DNA of 64,000 nucleotides from Ktedonobacteria bacterium brp13 (GTDB taxonomy: Bacteria > Chloroflexota > Ktedonobacteria > Ktedonobacterales > Ktedonobacteraceae), in NCBI GenBank assembly GCA_015099395.1, contig AP024096.1, positions 8,535,485 through 8,599,484 on the forward strand, in the 5' to 3' direction. Of the stretch, positions 45,976 through 55,905 are shown piece after piece; position 1 is the first letter of the stretch, and each line of letters starts with the position of its first letter. The notes under the pieces were generated by a model that was not told the DNA's origin, did not search any database, and saw nothing but the letters and a program-made list of their open reading frames with translations. Both the position numbers and the translations under genes were made by a program.

Positions 45976-46890
45976 TTAGTAGCGACTCTCTTTTTTTACC
46001 TGCGCATAGATAACATTGATCGTAATGGTTGAATGAAGTGTTTCCCACTCTGCGGTGACTGTCTGTGCAATACTATCAAATTGGCGTGCTGTATAGCCCA
46101 GATCTTCAAGAAAAGCAGTTTTTTGATCTGCGATATATGTCAGACACTCACGAGCCATCAAGGTACCCATTAAACCTGCCCAGTTGCCAAGAGGAAGAGA
46201 GAATTGCTCTTTCTTCATATTCACAAAAAGGGCCGGGTTGATCAAGGTATCGAGCCGATTGATCAAATCAATATCAAGTCCACGCTGACCAGCAAGTTGA
46301 GACAAGCCATCGGCTAACTGAGTATTGGCAGGACCTGAAGGAGTACAATACTCGCTGGCCCCTTCAACAAACTCAATCCATGCACCGTGACGAGCGACCC
46401 TATGTATATGGTTGAGGAGTCCCGGCCATTGGCGAGGTTGCAGGGAATAGGCGAGAAATCTTTGATGAATAAAGTCAAAACTGTTTTCCTGAAAAGGGAG
46501 TTCTTGTGGTGTCTGTCCGGCAATAAAATGTACATTAGCAGAGCTTACCGGTCGACTATTGGTAAGATCTATACCATAGACATGTGCCTGTGAGAATTGG
46601 TGTGCCAGGTTACGACACCATATTCCAGAGCCACAGCCAATATCAAGGATATGCTGTGGGGCCTGGATAGGAATGCGGTAATTGCCCTTTAGGAGGGCGC
46701 GCAGAAGATAGTGTAGAACCGCGTCGCGTTGCAATTGTTGAATATTTTCAGGCAGGGCATACGCATCATTCGCTTGATCAGCGTGAGTTACAGGAATCGC
46801 TGTATTGCTGATGCTATTAGTAGCCCCGATAAATGTCTCAGATTGCTGTGTGCGGCCTTTGGCATAGAGACGAGAGAAGCGCCAGACCAT
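45976..46890 (-). CDS. Class I SAM-dependent methyltransferase
   Basis: A 304-residue protein with a Rossmann-type methyltransferase domain. The SAM-binding motif I is HILDIGCGSGIWCRNLA (about 82-98). The acidic residue closing the second strand is in VYGIDLTN (about 108), and the motif-post region is ENSFDFIHQRFLAYSL (about 140). A rather long N-terminal segment (about 70 residues) precedes it, similar to methyltransferases near glycan clusters. The substrate is unknown. Start ATG at 46890 with AGAAAGG. Confidence 0.85.
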   Translation of the reverse strand: MVWRFSRLYAKGRTQQSETFIGATNSISNTAIPVTHADQANDAYALPENIQQLQRDAVLHYLLRALLKGNYRIPIQAPQHILDIGCGSGIWCRNLAHQFSQAHVYGIDLTNSRPVSSANVHFIAGQTPQELPFQENSFDFIHQRFLAYSLQPRQWPGLLNHIHRVARHGAWIEFVEGASEYCTPSGPANTQLADGLSQLAGQRGLDIDLINRLDTLINPALFVNMKKEQFSLPLGNWAGLMGTLMARECLTYIADQKTAFLEDLGYTARQFDSIAQTVTAEWETLHSTITINVIYAQVKKESRY

Positions 46891-47346
46891 AAAGACAGAA
46901 CCTTTCTGCTCAACACAATAATCAGTATCGTACCGACTATTGTAGCATTTACCAAATAGACGGTAAATCTACATGTATTAGAATTGTATAAGGAATGCTG
47001 AAATTGTACCGTGAGCAGGTACACATGTGAGCAGCTTGCCTCTAACTATTTTAGCACACCTCCTTTTGTAAGAAGATGCGTACTACGTCAATGTATCGTC
47101 AGATGATTAGCTGTCGCGCAGTAATCATTTGGAGATCTTATAGTTGGTATATACCGATGATATAGTTTGACTATGGGATCGGTAATATAAATCAATACAG
47201 TAAGAATAAATTGTCTGTTTCGATAAGCTGATAATTTATATAATTGTTTGAATAGTAGGAGCGTATTTCACATGTAGTCTGTGAATCATTGAGGGAGGGC
47301 GTGTATACAATAGAGAGAGTAGCGGAGAATGAACTAGTAAGAAAGC
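46891..47346. other. AT-rich gene-free interval
   Basis: Divergent promoter region of about 455 bases between the methyltransferase and the phospholipase-D-like gene. I see no supported feature inside it. Confidence 0.4.
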
Positions 47347-47361
47347 GTGAAGAGTAGACAT

Positions 47362-48636
47362 ATGAGTATATTACACAGGCAGAGAAAGTATTTGAAATGT
47401 AGTATGCAGCGGATACATCCTAAAAAAATAGCTCAGCGAGGATGCTTAACTATAGTAGGGATACAAATGTTGACTGCACTGGTTTTGATAGGTGTAGATG
47501 CTGTGATGAAGCGCAAGAAGCGCGAGATGAAATTCCCACATCATGATTTTCAAGAAGTAAGGGTTGGAAACAATCACTTGCAACTGTTTACATACGGACA
47601 AGATCTCTACAATGCAATGTTTGAAGCGATTGAAGGCGCACAGAAATATATCTATCTAGAGTCCTTCATTTGGAAGAATGATGAGATTGGCTATAAATTT
47701 CGCGACTTGCTAGCGCAAAAAGCACATGACGGAGTAGACGTTTATGCCATTTTCGATAGTTTTGGGAATATGGTAGTCCCACGATCATTTAAAGAAGGAT
47801 TTGATCCGGCTATTCATCTACTGGCGTTTCAAGCTTTTCGTCGACCCTGGTATGTATTCGATCTCAGGAGATATGCCTTAGATCATCGTAAATTACTGAT
47901 TGTCGACAGTGAAGTTGGGTTCGTAGGAGGGTATAATATTGGCGCATTGTACGCGACACAGTGGCGTGATACTCATCTACGGTTGAGAGGGCCCGTAGCG
48001 AGCGATCTTGGCCAATCGTTCGCTGATTTCTGGAATCGTTCGCATGATAAAGAGCAGCAAATTACGCAAAGGCACCGCCATCATTTTGATCCACTTATCA
48101 CCATTAACGAGAACGAGTCTTTGGATCTGACTTTCCCAATTCGAGATATGTATATCTCCGCTATTAACAAAGCCGAAGAACACATATTATTGACGACTGC
48201 CTACTTTATTCCTGACCATATCTTGTTAAGAGCATTAAAAGCAGCTGCACAGCGAGGCGTAGATGTACGTATCCTTCTTCCATGGTCTTCGAATCATGTA
48301 TTGGTTGATTGGATTTCACATAGCTATTTTATGGAATGTTTAGAGGCTGGAATACATATTCTAGGTTATAAAGATACAATGTTGCATGCGAAGACTTGCA
48401 CGATTGATGATCAATGGTCAACCGTAGGAACTGCTAACATGGATCGTTTAAGTTTGGTTGGAAACTATGAAATAAACCTGGAAATTTTTAACAGGAGTTT
48501 TGCCCAGCAAATGCAAAAACTATTTGAGAGTGATTCAAAGCAGATTTCTGAGTTAACCGCTGATAATTGGCACACTCGACCCTGGTACATAAAAGCAAGT
48601 GAGCATATTTTAAAGCCATGGCGATTTTTTATGTAG
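47362..48636 (+). CDS. Cardiolipin-synthase-like phospholipase D family protein
   Basis: About 424 residues from the ATG at 47362; a GTG at 47347 would add five residues. One membrane helix (about 28-47) is followed by two HKD active-site motifs: DHRKLLIVDSEVGFVGGYNIG near 180 and HAKTCTIDDQWSTVGTANMD near 345 (each in parts). Two HKD motifs make one phosphatidyltransferase active site. Known relatives (ClsA, ClsB type) join two phospholipids to cardiolipin in the membrane. It is somewhat shorter than ClsA, which has two helices. Confidence 0.85.
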   Translation: MSILHRQRKYLKCSMQRIHPKKIAQRGCLTIVGIQMLTALVLIGVDAVMKRKKREMKFPHHDFQEVRVGNNHLQLFTYGQDLYNAMFEAIEGAQKYIYLESFIWKNDEIGYKFRDLLAQKAHDGVDVYAIFDSFGNMVVPRSFKEGFDPAIHLLAFQAFRRPWYVFDLRRYALDHRKLLIVDSEVGFVGGYNIGALYATQWRDTHLRLRGPVASDLGQSFADFWNRSHDKEQQITQRHRHHFDPLITINENESLDLTFPIRDMYISAINKAEEHILLTTAYFIPDHILLRALKAAAQRGVDVRILLPWSSNHVLVDWISHSYFMECLEAGIHILGYKDTMLHAKTCTIDDQWSTVGTANMDRLSLVGNYEINLEIFNRSFAQQMQKLFESDSKQISELTADNWHTRPWYIKASEHILKPWRFFM

Positions 48637-48659
48637 TATTGAAATTTGTATGAAGAGAG

Positions 48660-48703
48660 AGAAGCGGAAGCATGGATGACGCTGTTCGATGCTTCCACTT
48701 CTT
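48660..48703. terminator. Bidirectional hairpin terminator
   Basis: AGAAGCGGAAGCAT and ATGCTTCCACTTCT pair with one mismatch, between the convergent phospholipase-D-like and glutamate decarboxylase genes. Confidence 0.75.
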
Positions 48704-48704
48704 A

Positions 48705-50150
48705 TTAACGAGAACCCCTTGGATGTCTCGGGCTACTGATCTTGTCTTCCAGGCTAGCTCCATGGCTAAATCCAGGTGCGCCGCTATCATATTGTTGTTG
48801 TGCATGTGCCGCATAATATGCGAGGTGGCGACGTATATCGTTAAGTAACATATCGGCCATATCGCGACTGAAGCCATGTTTGACTACAATGCGCATAACA
48901 GCGAGATCTTCACGGTTCTTAGGAAATGTATAGGCAGGGATTTGCCAACCACGATCGCGTAGACGCTCAGAGAGATCAAAGACGGTAAAGTTGGTGGGTT
49001 GTTTGAGCGTAAAAGCAAAGACAGGAAGATCGTTGCCGTCACTGATCAAACGGAAGGGACCAAGTTGAGCGATGGTCGATGCAAGGTAGCGAGCAGTATC
49101 CTGGCACGATTGTTGAATACGGCGGTAGCCATCCATACCGAGCCGCAAAAAGTTATAATACTGAGCAATGATCTGACCACCTGGACGAGAGAAACTGAGT
49201 GCAAAGGTTGGCATCTCACCACCCAGGTAATTCACATTAAAGATTAAATCTTGCGAAAGATCGCTGGGCTCGCGCCAGACTATCCATCCGACACCTGGAT
49301 AGACAAGTCCATATTTATGGCCAGAAACATTAATGGAGCGTACTCGTGGGACGCGGAAATCCCAGATGAGATCCTGCTGTATGAAAGGTGCTACAAAGCC
49401 TCCACTGGCAGCATCAACGTGAATAGGAATATCTAGACCACTCTCCTTCTGTAACTGATCTAGCGCCTGGCTAATTTCCAAGACAGGCTCATAGCTCCCA
49501 TCCATCGTACTACCGAGAATAGCGACCACACCGATAGTTTGTTCATCGCAGTACTTGACAGCCTCAGAAGCGGTTAAATGGTAACGCTCTCCTTCCATAG
49601 GAACGTAGCGTGGCTCAACCTCCCAATAGCGGCAGAACTTTTCCCAGCAGATCTGCACATTAGAGCCCATTACCAGGTTAGGACGATCATACGCCTTGCC
49701 TGCCGAACGCATACGCTCGCGCCACTTCCACTTCAGTGCCATTCCTGCAAGCATACATGCTTCGCTAGAGCCGATAGTCGAGCAACCCATAGCGTTTTCT
49801 TGAGAAGGAGAATGCCAGAGATGAGCGAGCATATTAACACAGCGCTTTTCAAGCTCAGCAGTTTGTGGATATTCATCCTTATCAATCATATTCTTATCGA
49901 AGGTTTCAGCAAGGAGTTGGCGAGCAGTTGGCTCCATCCAGGTAGTTACAAAGGTCGCTAGATTAAGACGAGCGTTGCCGTCAAGCATGAGCTCATCATG
50001 AACAACCTGATAAGCTGTTTGTGGCTCCATTTCTTGCTTGGGCATTTGAAAACGTGGGATAGGCTGTTCTTCTGAGATGCTAGCGTAAGTAGTGGAGAGG
50101 GCTAACTTATCCTCATCAAGTGAATTAAGATCAACTTTTTTATGGATCAC
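48705..50150 (-). CDS. gadB: Glutamate decarboxylase
   Basis: A 481-residue PLP enzyme that converts glutamate to GABA and CO2, taking up a proton, as used in acid resistance. The start is a GTG at 50150 with an ideal AAAGGAG site; the frame runs 13 codons further up without one. Landmarks are NLATFVTTWMEP (about 65), MGCSTIGSSEACMLAGMALKWKW (in parts, about 120), HVDAASGGFVAPF (about 230) and the PLP-binding Lys in NVSGHKYGLVYPG (about 262). The C-terminal tail (AYYAAHAQQQYDS onward) is longer and less conserved. No glutamate/GABA antiporter gene is near. Confidence 0.94.
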   Translation of the reverse strand: MIHKKVDLNSLDEDKLALSTTYASISEEQPIPRFQMPKQEMEPQTAYQVVHDELMLDGNARLNLATFVTTWMEPTARQLLAETFDKNMIDKDEYPQTAELEKRCVNMLAHLWHSPSQENAMGCSTIGSSEACMLAGMALKWKWRERMRSAGKAYDRPNLVMGSNVQICWEKFCRYWEVEPRYVPMEGERYHLTASEAVKYCDEQTIGVVAILGSTMDGSYEPVLEISQALDQLQKESGLDIPIHVDAASGGFVAPFIQQDLIWDFRVPRVRSINVSGHKYGLVYPGVGWIVWREPSDLSQDLIFNVNYLGGEMPTFALSFSRPGGQIIAQYYNFLRLGMDGYRRIQQSCQDTARYLASTIAQLGPFRLISDGNDLPVFAFTLKQPTNFTVFDLSERLRDRGWQIPAYTFPKNREDLAVMRIVVKHGFSRDMADMLLNDIRRHLAYYAAHAQQQYDSGAPGFSHGASLEDKISSPRHPRGSR

Positions 50151-50316
50151 CAGGAGCACTCCTTTGCTATTAACTAGCGTGGGCAACATGTCTGAAAGAA
50201 AAAGGTATGGGAGATTACTGACCTGCGTGAGTTCGAGGAAAAGAAGCCCCCATAGAATGTATACGTAGAACTAGCAATAGCCGGGCAGCTAAATATGTAA
50301 ATATTCTGTAACGTGA

Positions 50317-50667
50317 CTAGCATGGTTCAGTCCAACAAAGCTTCAGGCGTCTAGTAAAGCCACCACGCTCGATGTGGCGTTGCTCTTGTCGCCTCTTCAC
50401 GTCTTCGGGAGAGATATCGTAGGCAAGTATGAATGCATAGAGAACTTCATAGACATCAGCGATTTCTGTAAGCAGGTCAGCTGTCGACGTTGCAGTGAGG
50501 GCCTCGTTGGCCTCTTCAACCAGTTTTACACGCAACTCCCTTTTATAGTCAGAATAATTGAGCTCTTCAACATGGCAAGCATCTCCCTGTAAACGAATAA
50601 GTTCAGGAATACGATCACGGACTAACTTTTGATAGTAGATGCGATCAATACGGGTGTCTTCCTCCAT
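50317..50667 (-). CDS. MazG-like / phosphoribosyl-ATP-pyrophosphohydrolase-like protein
   Basis: About 116 residues from the ATG at 50667 (TAGGAG site). The sequence YYQKLVRDRIPELI, then KLVEEANEAL and ADLLTEIADVYEVLYA, is the pattern of all-alpha NTP pyrophosphohydrolases, with the EExxE...ExxD metal-binding residues present. Members hydrolyse nucleoside triphosphates to monophosphates for housekeeping. The substrate is not clear. The frame is open upstream to 50730 but without a ribosome site. Confidence 0.85.
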   Translation of the reverse strand: MEEDTRIDRIYYQKLVRDRIPELIRLQGDACHVEELNYSDYKRELRVKLVEEANEALTATSTADLLTEIADVYEVLYAFILAYDISPEDVKRRQEQRHIERGGFTRRLKLCWTEPC

Positions 50668-50939
50668 ATGCCAACTCCTATGGTAATAAATAGACTCATG
50701 ATTCCTCCTATTAATTGGTACGCTTAGCAAGAAGAATAGTTACTATTTGTTTTTTATCTGACGAGTAAATAGATTGCGTAAAATACCAGTCTTGCATATG
50801 TTAGTGACCGAATGCTTTTGAGAAAGCAGAGGATTGAGAGTTTAGATAGTATAGAGACCTGTACTGGTGATATGTATAAGCATCTGGTTATGATTTCCTG
50901 TATAATGCAGAGTAGCATGCTTAGAAAGGCGGAAAATAC

Positions 50940-51992
50940 ATGGAACATCCTACTATCATGGTGACTGGAGGAGCAGGATTTATTGGTAGTAATTTTGTGC
51001 ATCACATCTTGTATGAAATGACTGGTGCTCGTGTTATCGTTTTCGATAAATTGACATATGCCGGTAATTTGGAGAACCTGGCTGATATCATAAAGGATAA
51101 GAGAGTGACCTTTATACAAGGGGACATCTGTAATCGCCAGATAGTAACTGAAGTGATGAGTGCATGTGATTGGGTGGTTAATTTTGCCGCAGAGACGCAT
51201 GTAGACCGATCAATAGCCGAACCTGAGGCGTTTATTGCTACAGATATTATGGGTGCTTTTACGCTATTAGAGGTGGCACGCGAATATAAAATTAAGCGCT
51301 TCATGCAAATTAGCACCGATGAAGTCTATGGAAACGCAGAAGCCCCAGGTGGAATGAGTCGTCCATCATTAGAGAGTGATGCTCTTAAGCCACTTTCTCC
51401 ATATGCGGCTAGTAAAGCCGGAGCAGATCGGCTTGCTTTCTCATATTGGGCAACATTTGGATTACCTGTTATCATCACCCGCTGCTCAAATAATTATGGT
51501 CCATATCAATATCCAGAGAAGCAATTGCCCCTTTATATTTGTAATGCATTATCCAATCGTGAATTGCCGGTATATGGAGATGGTAAAAGTACACGCGATT
51601 GGATTCATGTGGAGGATCATTGTGCTGCACTTTCTCTGTTATTGCGTGCCCCGCTTGAGCAAGTAGCGGGCGAGGTATTCAATATCAGTGGGAACGAGGA
51701 GCGCAGTATTCTGGAGAATGCATTGGCTGTATTGAAGATTACAGGGCAGCCAGATAGCCTTCTATCGTTTGTTACAGACAGGCCAGGTCATGTATTACGA
51801 CACGCAGTAAATGCCGAGAAACTAGAAAAAAGGTTAGGGTGGCAACCGCATAGACGATTTTCTGAAGGGATACTGCAAACTGTGACATGGTACCGTGAGC
51901 ATCCTGAATGGATTCAGCATATTCTAGCTCGCCATGATAGCTTTTTGGAACATGCGTTGATTGCTGGTGCGCATGAAATACATAGGCAATAG
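50940..51992 (+). CDS. rfbB: dTDP-glucose 4,6-dehydratase
   Basis: A 350-residue extended SDR that turns dTDP-glucose into dTDP-4-keto-6-deoxyglucose, the branch point to rhamnose and other deoxysugars. The NAD-binding TGGAGFIG is at 9-16. The catalytic acid/base pair Asp127/Glu128 is in STDEVYG, and the YxxxK is Tyr155/Lys159 in SPYAASK. NNYGPYQYPEKQLPLYI and the RDWIHVEDHCAAL stretch are family typical. The ATG has an AAAGGCGGA site. No rfbA, C or D lies alongside, so the pathway is split or the product feeds another sugar. Confidence 0.95.
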   Translation: MEHPTIMVTGGAGFIGSNFVHHILYEMTGARVIVFDKLTYAGNLENLADIIKDKRVTFIQGDICNRQIVTEVMSACDWVVNFAAETHVDRSIAEPEAFIATDIMGAFTLLEVAREYKIKRFMQISTDEVYGNAEAPGGMSRPSLESDALKPLSPYAASKAGADRLAFSYWATFGLPVIITRCSNNYGPYQYPEKQLPLYICNALSNRELPVYGDGKSTRDWIHVEDHCAALSLLLRAPLEQVAGEVFNISGNEERSILENALAVLKITGQPDSLLSFVTDRPGHVLRHAVNAEKLEKRLGWQPHRRFSEGILQTVTWYREHPEWIQHILARHDSFLEHALIAGAHEIHRQ

Positions 51993-52074
51993 TGTCGAGA
52001 GGTACAATAGAACTTATCCATCTAACAATGAAGAAAGCTATTCGTCTTCTGTGCACTTTTTTGTGAGGAGCTGG

Positions 52075-52239
52075 TTAATTCTTCACACGTCGTTGAAAAG
52101 TTGTAATGCCGATAGCGAGAAATACTAGCCACGAGATGATGAGCCCCAAGAATACCCAGCCTAGCAGTTTGTCGGAGAGAAGCAAGTGCCCCTGGTCTGT
52201 GATGGTATACTGGAGAGCGTGTGCGGCTTTACCTGTGTT
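52075..52239 (-). pseudogene. Truncated C-terminal fragment of a polytopic membrane protein (possibly ABC-2 permease)
   Basis: The minus strand reads about 54 codons, ending at TAA (52075-52077). It contains a hydrophobic helix, LLGWVFLGLIISWLVFLAIGI, and a basic tail, TTFQRRVKN, the look of the last helix of drug-efflux ABC-2 permeases. An in-frame stop lies upstream at 52240-52242 and there is no start codon, so only the tail remains. Confidence 0.5.
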
Positions 52240-52378
52240 CTAGCAAAATGTCTATCGCATAGAGGATTCCCTCACAGGCTCGCTGATACGATGAATGGTG
52301 GTTCAATCTCCGTGTGGTTGCACGCGCATGAATAGTGGAGACGAGACGAGTATCGACAAAGATGGTTGTGTGAACAAA

Positions 52379-52897
52379 ATGAAGAAAAATATTTCTCTGC
52401 AGATCCGTAGGCCCTGTGAGCGTGATGCCGAGGCATTTCTTCATCTGAGAAAACAGGTCAATGAAGAAACGTCCTTTATGTTGCGTGAACCTGATGAAAA
52501 CGCGATGCTAGCCCAGCACCAGCTCGACCAGTTTCTGCACGATTCCTCACAAGGAAATATCCTTATCCTGGTGGCCGAAGACCAGGAGCGACTTGTTGGG
52601 TTTCTGATAGGAGAGCGAGGTGTACGAAGCCGCAACAGGCACCGCTTGGGCCTGATGATTGGCATTTTGCAAGCTTGGACCTCCCAAGGCATCGGGACAC
52701 ACCTCTTTCTGGCCATGGAGGACTGGGCTCGCAACCAAGGTATTCTCCGTTTAGAGTTGACCGTGGCAGCCCACAATCAAGCCGCAGTCGCCTTATACCG
52801 AAAGTGTGGCTTTGAAATCGAGGGCACCATGAGGCAGACCATGTTCATCGATGAGGACTATATCGATGAACATGTCATGGCCAAATTCCTGGCCTGA
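52379..52897 (+). CDS. GNAT family acetyltransferase
   Basis: About 172 residues from the ATG at 52379; upstream in-frame codons to 52295 are less convincing. RRPCERDAEAFLHLRKQV opens the fold. Motif A is in LMIGILQAWTSQGIGTHLFLAMEDWA, and the C-terminal AAHNQAAVALYRKCGFEIEG carries the Tyr often used as general acid (quoted in parts). The most similar proteins are RimI/PhnO-like small-molecule or peptide acetyltransferases. It directly precedes the transposon-rich zone and no ribosome site is clear, so its expression is uncertain. Confidence 0.8.
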   Translation: MKKNISLQIRRPCERDAEAFLHLRKQVNEETSFMLREPDENAMLAQHQLDQFLHDSSQGNILILVAEDQERLVGFLIGERGVRSRNRHRLGLMIGILQAWTSQGIGTHLFLAMEDWARNQGILRLELTVAAHNQAAVALYRKCGFEIEGTMRQTMFIDEDYIDEHVMAKFLA

Positions 52898-53891
52898 GTC
52901 GCGCATTGACGAGACAAACGGAACGTCAAAGGGTGTGTGAAGCCTCTGACCAGTCAAGAGGGCCAACGTATGGGTACGTTTTCAGCATGAGTAGAACATT
53001 CAAAAAGGTAGACTACGACCGAGCGCTCGATCTGACGGTGCGGCTGGGTGACTGCCTACCACCCAACCATCTGGCCCGCTTCGTGGTAGACAGTGTGGCC
53101 CAGCTTAACCTTTCGGAGCTGTATACCCGGTACGGGTCGCGCGGAGGAGAACCCTACGCCCCTGAGATGTTGCTGAGTTTGCTGCTCTACGGATATGCCA
53201 CCGGGGTGTTCAGCTCACGGAAGATTGAGCGTGCCACCTATGAGGCGGTGCCATTCCGTTTCATCGCTGGCAATCTGCATCCCGATCACGATACGCTCGC
53301 AGCGTTTCGACGCACATTCTTGCCAGAACTGAAAGATCTGTTCGTCCAGGTACTCTTGCTTGCACAGGAGGCAGGTGTGCTGAAATTGGGCACGATCAGC
53401 CTGGACGGAACGAAAGTGCATGCCGATGCCTCGAAACGCAAAGCGGTCAGCTACAAACGGTTACAGGAGATGGAGACCCAATTACAAGCCGAGGTGGAGG
53501 AACTGTTTGTTTTGAGCGAACAAAGCGAGCAGCCAGTGGTGCCCGATGGGCTAGTAGTGAGCTAGGAGATTGCGCGGCGGCAGGATCGCCTGGTGCGGCT
53601 TGCGGAGGCGAAAGCCGTACTGGAAACCCGCGCGAAAGAGCGGGAGGCAGCTGAGCAGGTGGAGTATGAGGCCAAGCTGGCGCAGCGCAAGGAACGAGAG
53701 CGCACGACAGGACGCCGACCCGGTGGTCGTCCACCAACTCCGCCAACCCCCGGACCACGGGATGGTGACCAGTACAACTTTAGTGCGACAAGCACTTACC
53801 TTTAGACACTATCTGAAGCAACACACAAAGAGGTTTGTTGGTAAGGTTCAGTCTTCCCCCAAAGGCTGATGGCTACGGGCGTAGCTACCAG

Positions 53892-53947
53892 AAGGAGCAA
53901 CTGGTGGTGAAAAAGCTGCAAGGAGCAACTGGTGGTGAAAAAGCTGC
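53892..53947 (+). repeat. 28-bp tandem duplication inside the group II intron
   Basis: Copies 53892-53919 and 53920-53947 are identical. It lies in the domain I region, where an added segment could change folding. Confidence 0.85.
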
Positions 53948-54435
53948 TCGGACAATGTGGACGCCAGAGGAAAGCTATCTCCTCTGAAGTGGTCTGCTAG
54001 CCAAAGATCACCAGGGTCACGAAAGAAAGCTCTGTTTGATGGGTCGTTAAGTGGAACACAGCCCGATGATAGCCAATCCGTAAGGAAAAACCGTGAGTAT
54101 CGGTTAGGGCGTACATGAAGTTTACGTCCGAAAGCTCCACCGCGTTGAGCGAATGGCGATGTTACAGGGGTAGAAACTTAGCCTACCGATACAGCAGATG
54201 AGACGCATCTGTATTCGGCCTAGAGGAGCGGCCCGAAGGTGATTGTAGCGTGTCGATTGGTAAACTTGTGAGAGCTTCTTTGCTCGCCTGAAGGGGCTAG
54301 AGTTGCTTGCACTCGATGGGCAGAGAAGCAGTCAGAGCCACCATAGTACTCATGAATGCCAGTTAGCAACTGGACTGCGAGGAAGGATGGCAGTTACCTC
54401 ATAAACCAAGAAGAGTATGAGAGGGCTGGATATGT

Positions 54436-54498
54436 ATGTCCGATATTATCAAGACTCAACAAGGTTTAGCCCGAAAAGCTGACAAGCTCATCGGGTGA
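54436..54498 (+). pseudogene. Remnant of the intron-encoded protein start
   Basis: ATG at 54436 reads M-S-D-I-I-K-T-Q-Q-G-L-A-R-K-A and stops 20 codons in. That is the usual opening of group II intron reverse transcriptases. The rest of the gene has been deleted, and the frame runs directly into the region before domain V. Confidence 0.7.
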
Positions 54499-55277
54499 AG
54501 GATGATGGAGAGCCCGGTGCAGGGAAATCTTGCACGCCGGGTTCGGCGGGGAGGATGCGGAAACGTGTACTCCGAAAGGGATGCAACGCGCCGTGTCCTT
54601 ACCCAATCCGACCCGCAGTCGCGCATCATGAAAAGCTCGACCCATGCAGGCTTCGAGCAGGATTACAACGCGCAAGTTGCGGTAGATCAGCAGAGTCTGC
54701 TCATTGTGGGATGTACGCTTTCCAATCACCCCAACGATAGCCAGGAAGCCGAACCCACGCTGGCGGCCATTCCCTCGAAGTTGGGCACGCCTGAGGCAGC
54801 GGCGCTGGATGCTGGCTACTTTGGCCCCGCAACCCTGGCTGCCTGTGCCAAGCGCGGGATTGAGCCATACATCGCCACGGGCCGTGATCCCCATCATCCG
54901 AGTTGGCAGCAGCGTTTTGCTCCATTACCTGATCCTCCACCCGAGGACGCGAGCGCCCAAGTCAAAATGGCGTACAAGCTGAAAACCGTCCTGGGCAAAG
55001 CAATCTACGGGGCACGCAAATGCACCGTAGAACCTGTCATCGGGATCATCAAAGAGGTACTCGGCTTCCGCCAGTTCTCCTTGCGCGGGACCACGAGGCG
55101 GCTGGTGAGTGGTGTCTGGTCTGTTTGGCCTTCAATCTCAAACGCTTTCACACCCTCTCCTGGGCGTAAGGCAGGGAATACGGGCGCAAACACCATCCGA
55201 CCACCACATGATCGGCCATATTCTGTCTCTGAGGAGGCTCCGTTCAGTCGCTTCTGCCCCTATCAGGAAGAACTTGT

Positions 55278-55631
55278 GTGTGTCGGATCGGCTGGCATGA
55301 CTGCGGCTCCGTTCTCTCCGACAAACTGCTAGGCGCTGTCGCGGTCATCCCGTGGAATCCCAAGCGGCAAAAGAATCGCTCCTGCTTGCCTCCCACCTGG
55401 ACCAAAGAAGAACTGGGCAAACGCAGTGGCATCGAACGCTTCTTTGGCCGCGTCTTCCTCTTCTTTCACCTGCAACGACCTCCCCTCGCTGGTTGGTCCA
55501 CCATCGCTCGGCAAGTCGCTTTGACCTACACGGCCACCATCATCGTGGCTTTAGCTGCACAGCAGGCAGGCCGTCCTGACCTTATCCGCTCTCCCAAACG
55601 CGTTTTAGCTCATACATGGGAGGGCTTATGA
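55278..55631 (+). pseudogene. C-terminal fragment of a DDE transposase
   Basis: About 117 codons with AVIPWNPKRQKNRSCLPP, RSGIERFFGRVFLFFHLQRPPL (in parts) and a last hydrophobic segment. This is the C-terminus of an IS4/IS5-superfamily DDE transposase, with a Glu in GIERFFGRVF as the last catalytic acid. The N-terminal part and first two acids are missing; the start at 55278 is a GTG inside the fragment. Confidence 0.7.
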
Positions 55632-55696
55632 GTTAGGAAATGCCCTCTCGGTATATAGAGTTGCGATTTTACCCCTCATTAGGCACTGCCTGTGAG

Positions 55697-55905
55697 GCAT
55701 ATCGTGGCAGCAGCTCTAGACCAGAGGCCAGTTGAAAGCAAGCATCCTATGTATGGTCTGTCAACGATTTGCGGAATATTGTGGCAGCGATTCTGATTTG
55801 GGCGGAATATTGTGGCAGTGAGTCTTTCATGCTCCTTTTCTCGCAAACCCATCATCATGATCCTCATTTTTTCGCCAAGACATGCCTCACAATGCCACAA
55901 TATCC
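55697..55905. repeat. Repeated 13-17-bp sites upstream of the TnsB-like gene
   Basis: Two 17-bp perfect copies (55771-55787 and 55802-55818, GCGGAATATTGTGGCAG) are spaced 31 bp apart. A looser copy lies at 55697-55710 and an inverted copy at 55893-55905. This resembles the multiple transposase-binding sites at an end of Tn7/Mu-type transposons. A TGTGAGGCATAT at 55691 could be the outer end. Confidence 0.7.

Larger units (their letters stand above)
53783..54607 (+). other. Group II intron, 825 nt, without an encoded reverse transcriptase
   Basis: It starts GTGCGAC, the group II consensus. It has a clear domain V at 54510-54544: the catalytic AGC, a GAAA tetraloop and the closing GTTC. It ends ...CCCAAT, with a final AT as in the AY rule and a candidate branch A near 54601. 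Removing 53783-54607 rejoins codons TTT-A|CC-GAC and restores the uninterrupted transposase sequence QYNF-TDPQS. In domain IV only a 20-codon frame remains of what is normally a reverse-transcriptase gene. Confidence 0.92.
52987..55170 (+). pseudogene. IS1182-type transposase gene, disrupted by a stop, a group II intron and a frameshift
   Basis: The ATG at 52987 opens a DUF772/DDE transposase of the IS1182 group: RLGDCLPPNHLARFVVDSV, APEMLLSLLLYGYATGVFSSR and GTISLDGTKVHADAS (in parts). The frame hits an in-frame TAG at 53563-53565 and then continues in the same frame for 70 more codons to a group II intron (53783-54607). After the intron the frame resumes with TDPQSRIMKSSTHAGFEQDY and DAGYFGPATLAACAKRGIEPY. 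Around 55105 a single-base shift moves the reading frame, and the true C-terminus ends near 55170 in NLKRFHTLSWA. With two disabling lesions apart from the intron, this copy is dead. Confidence 0.88.
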
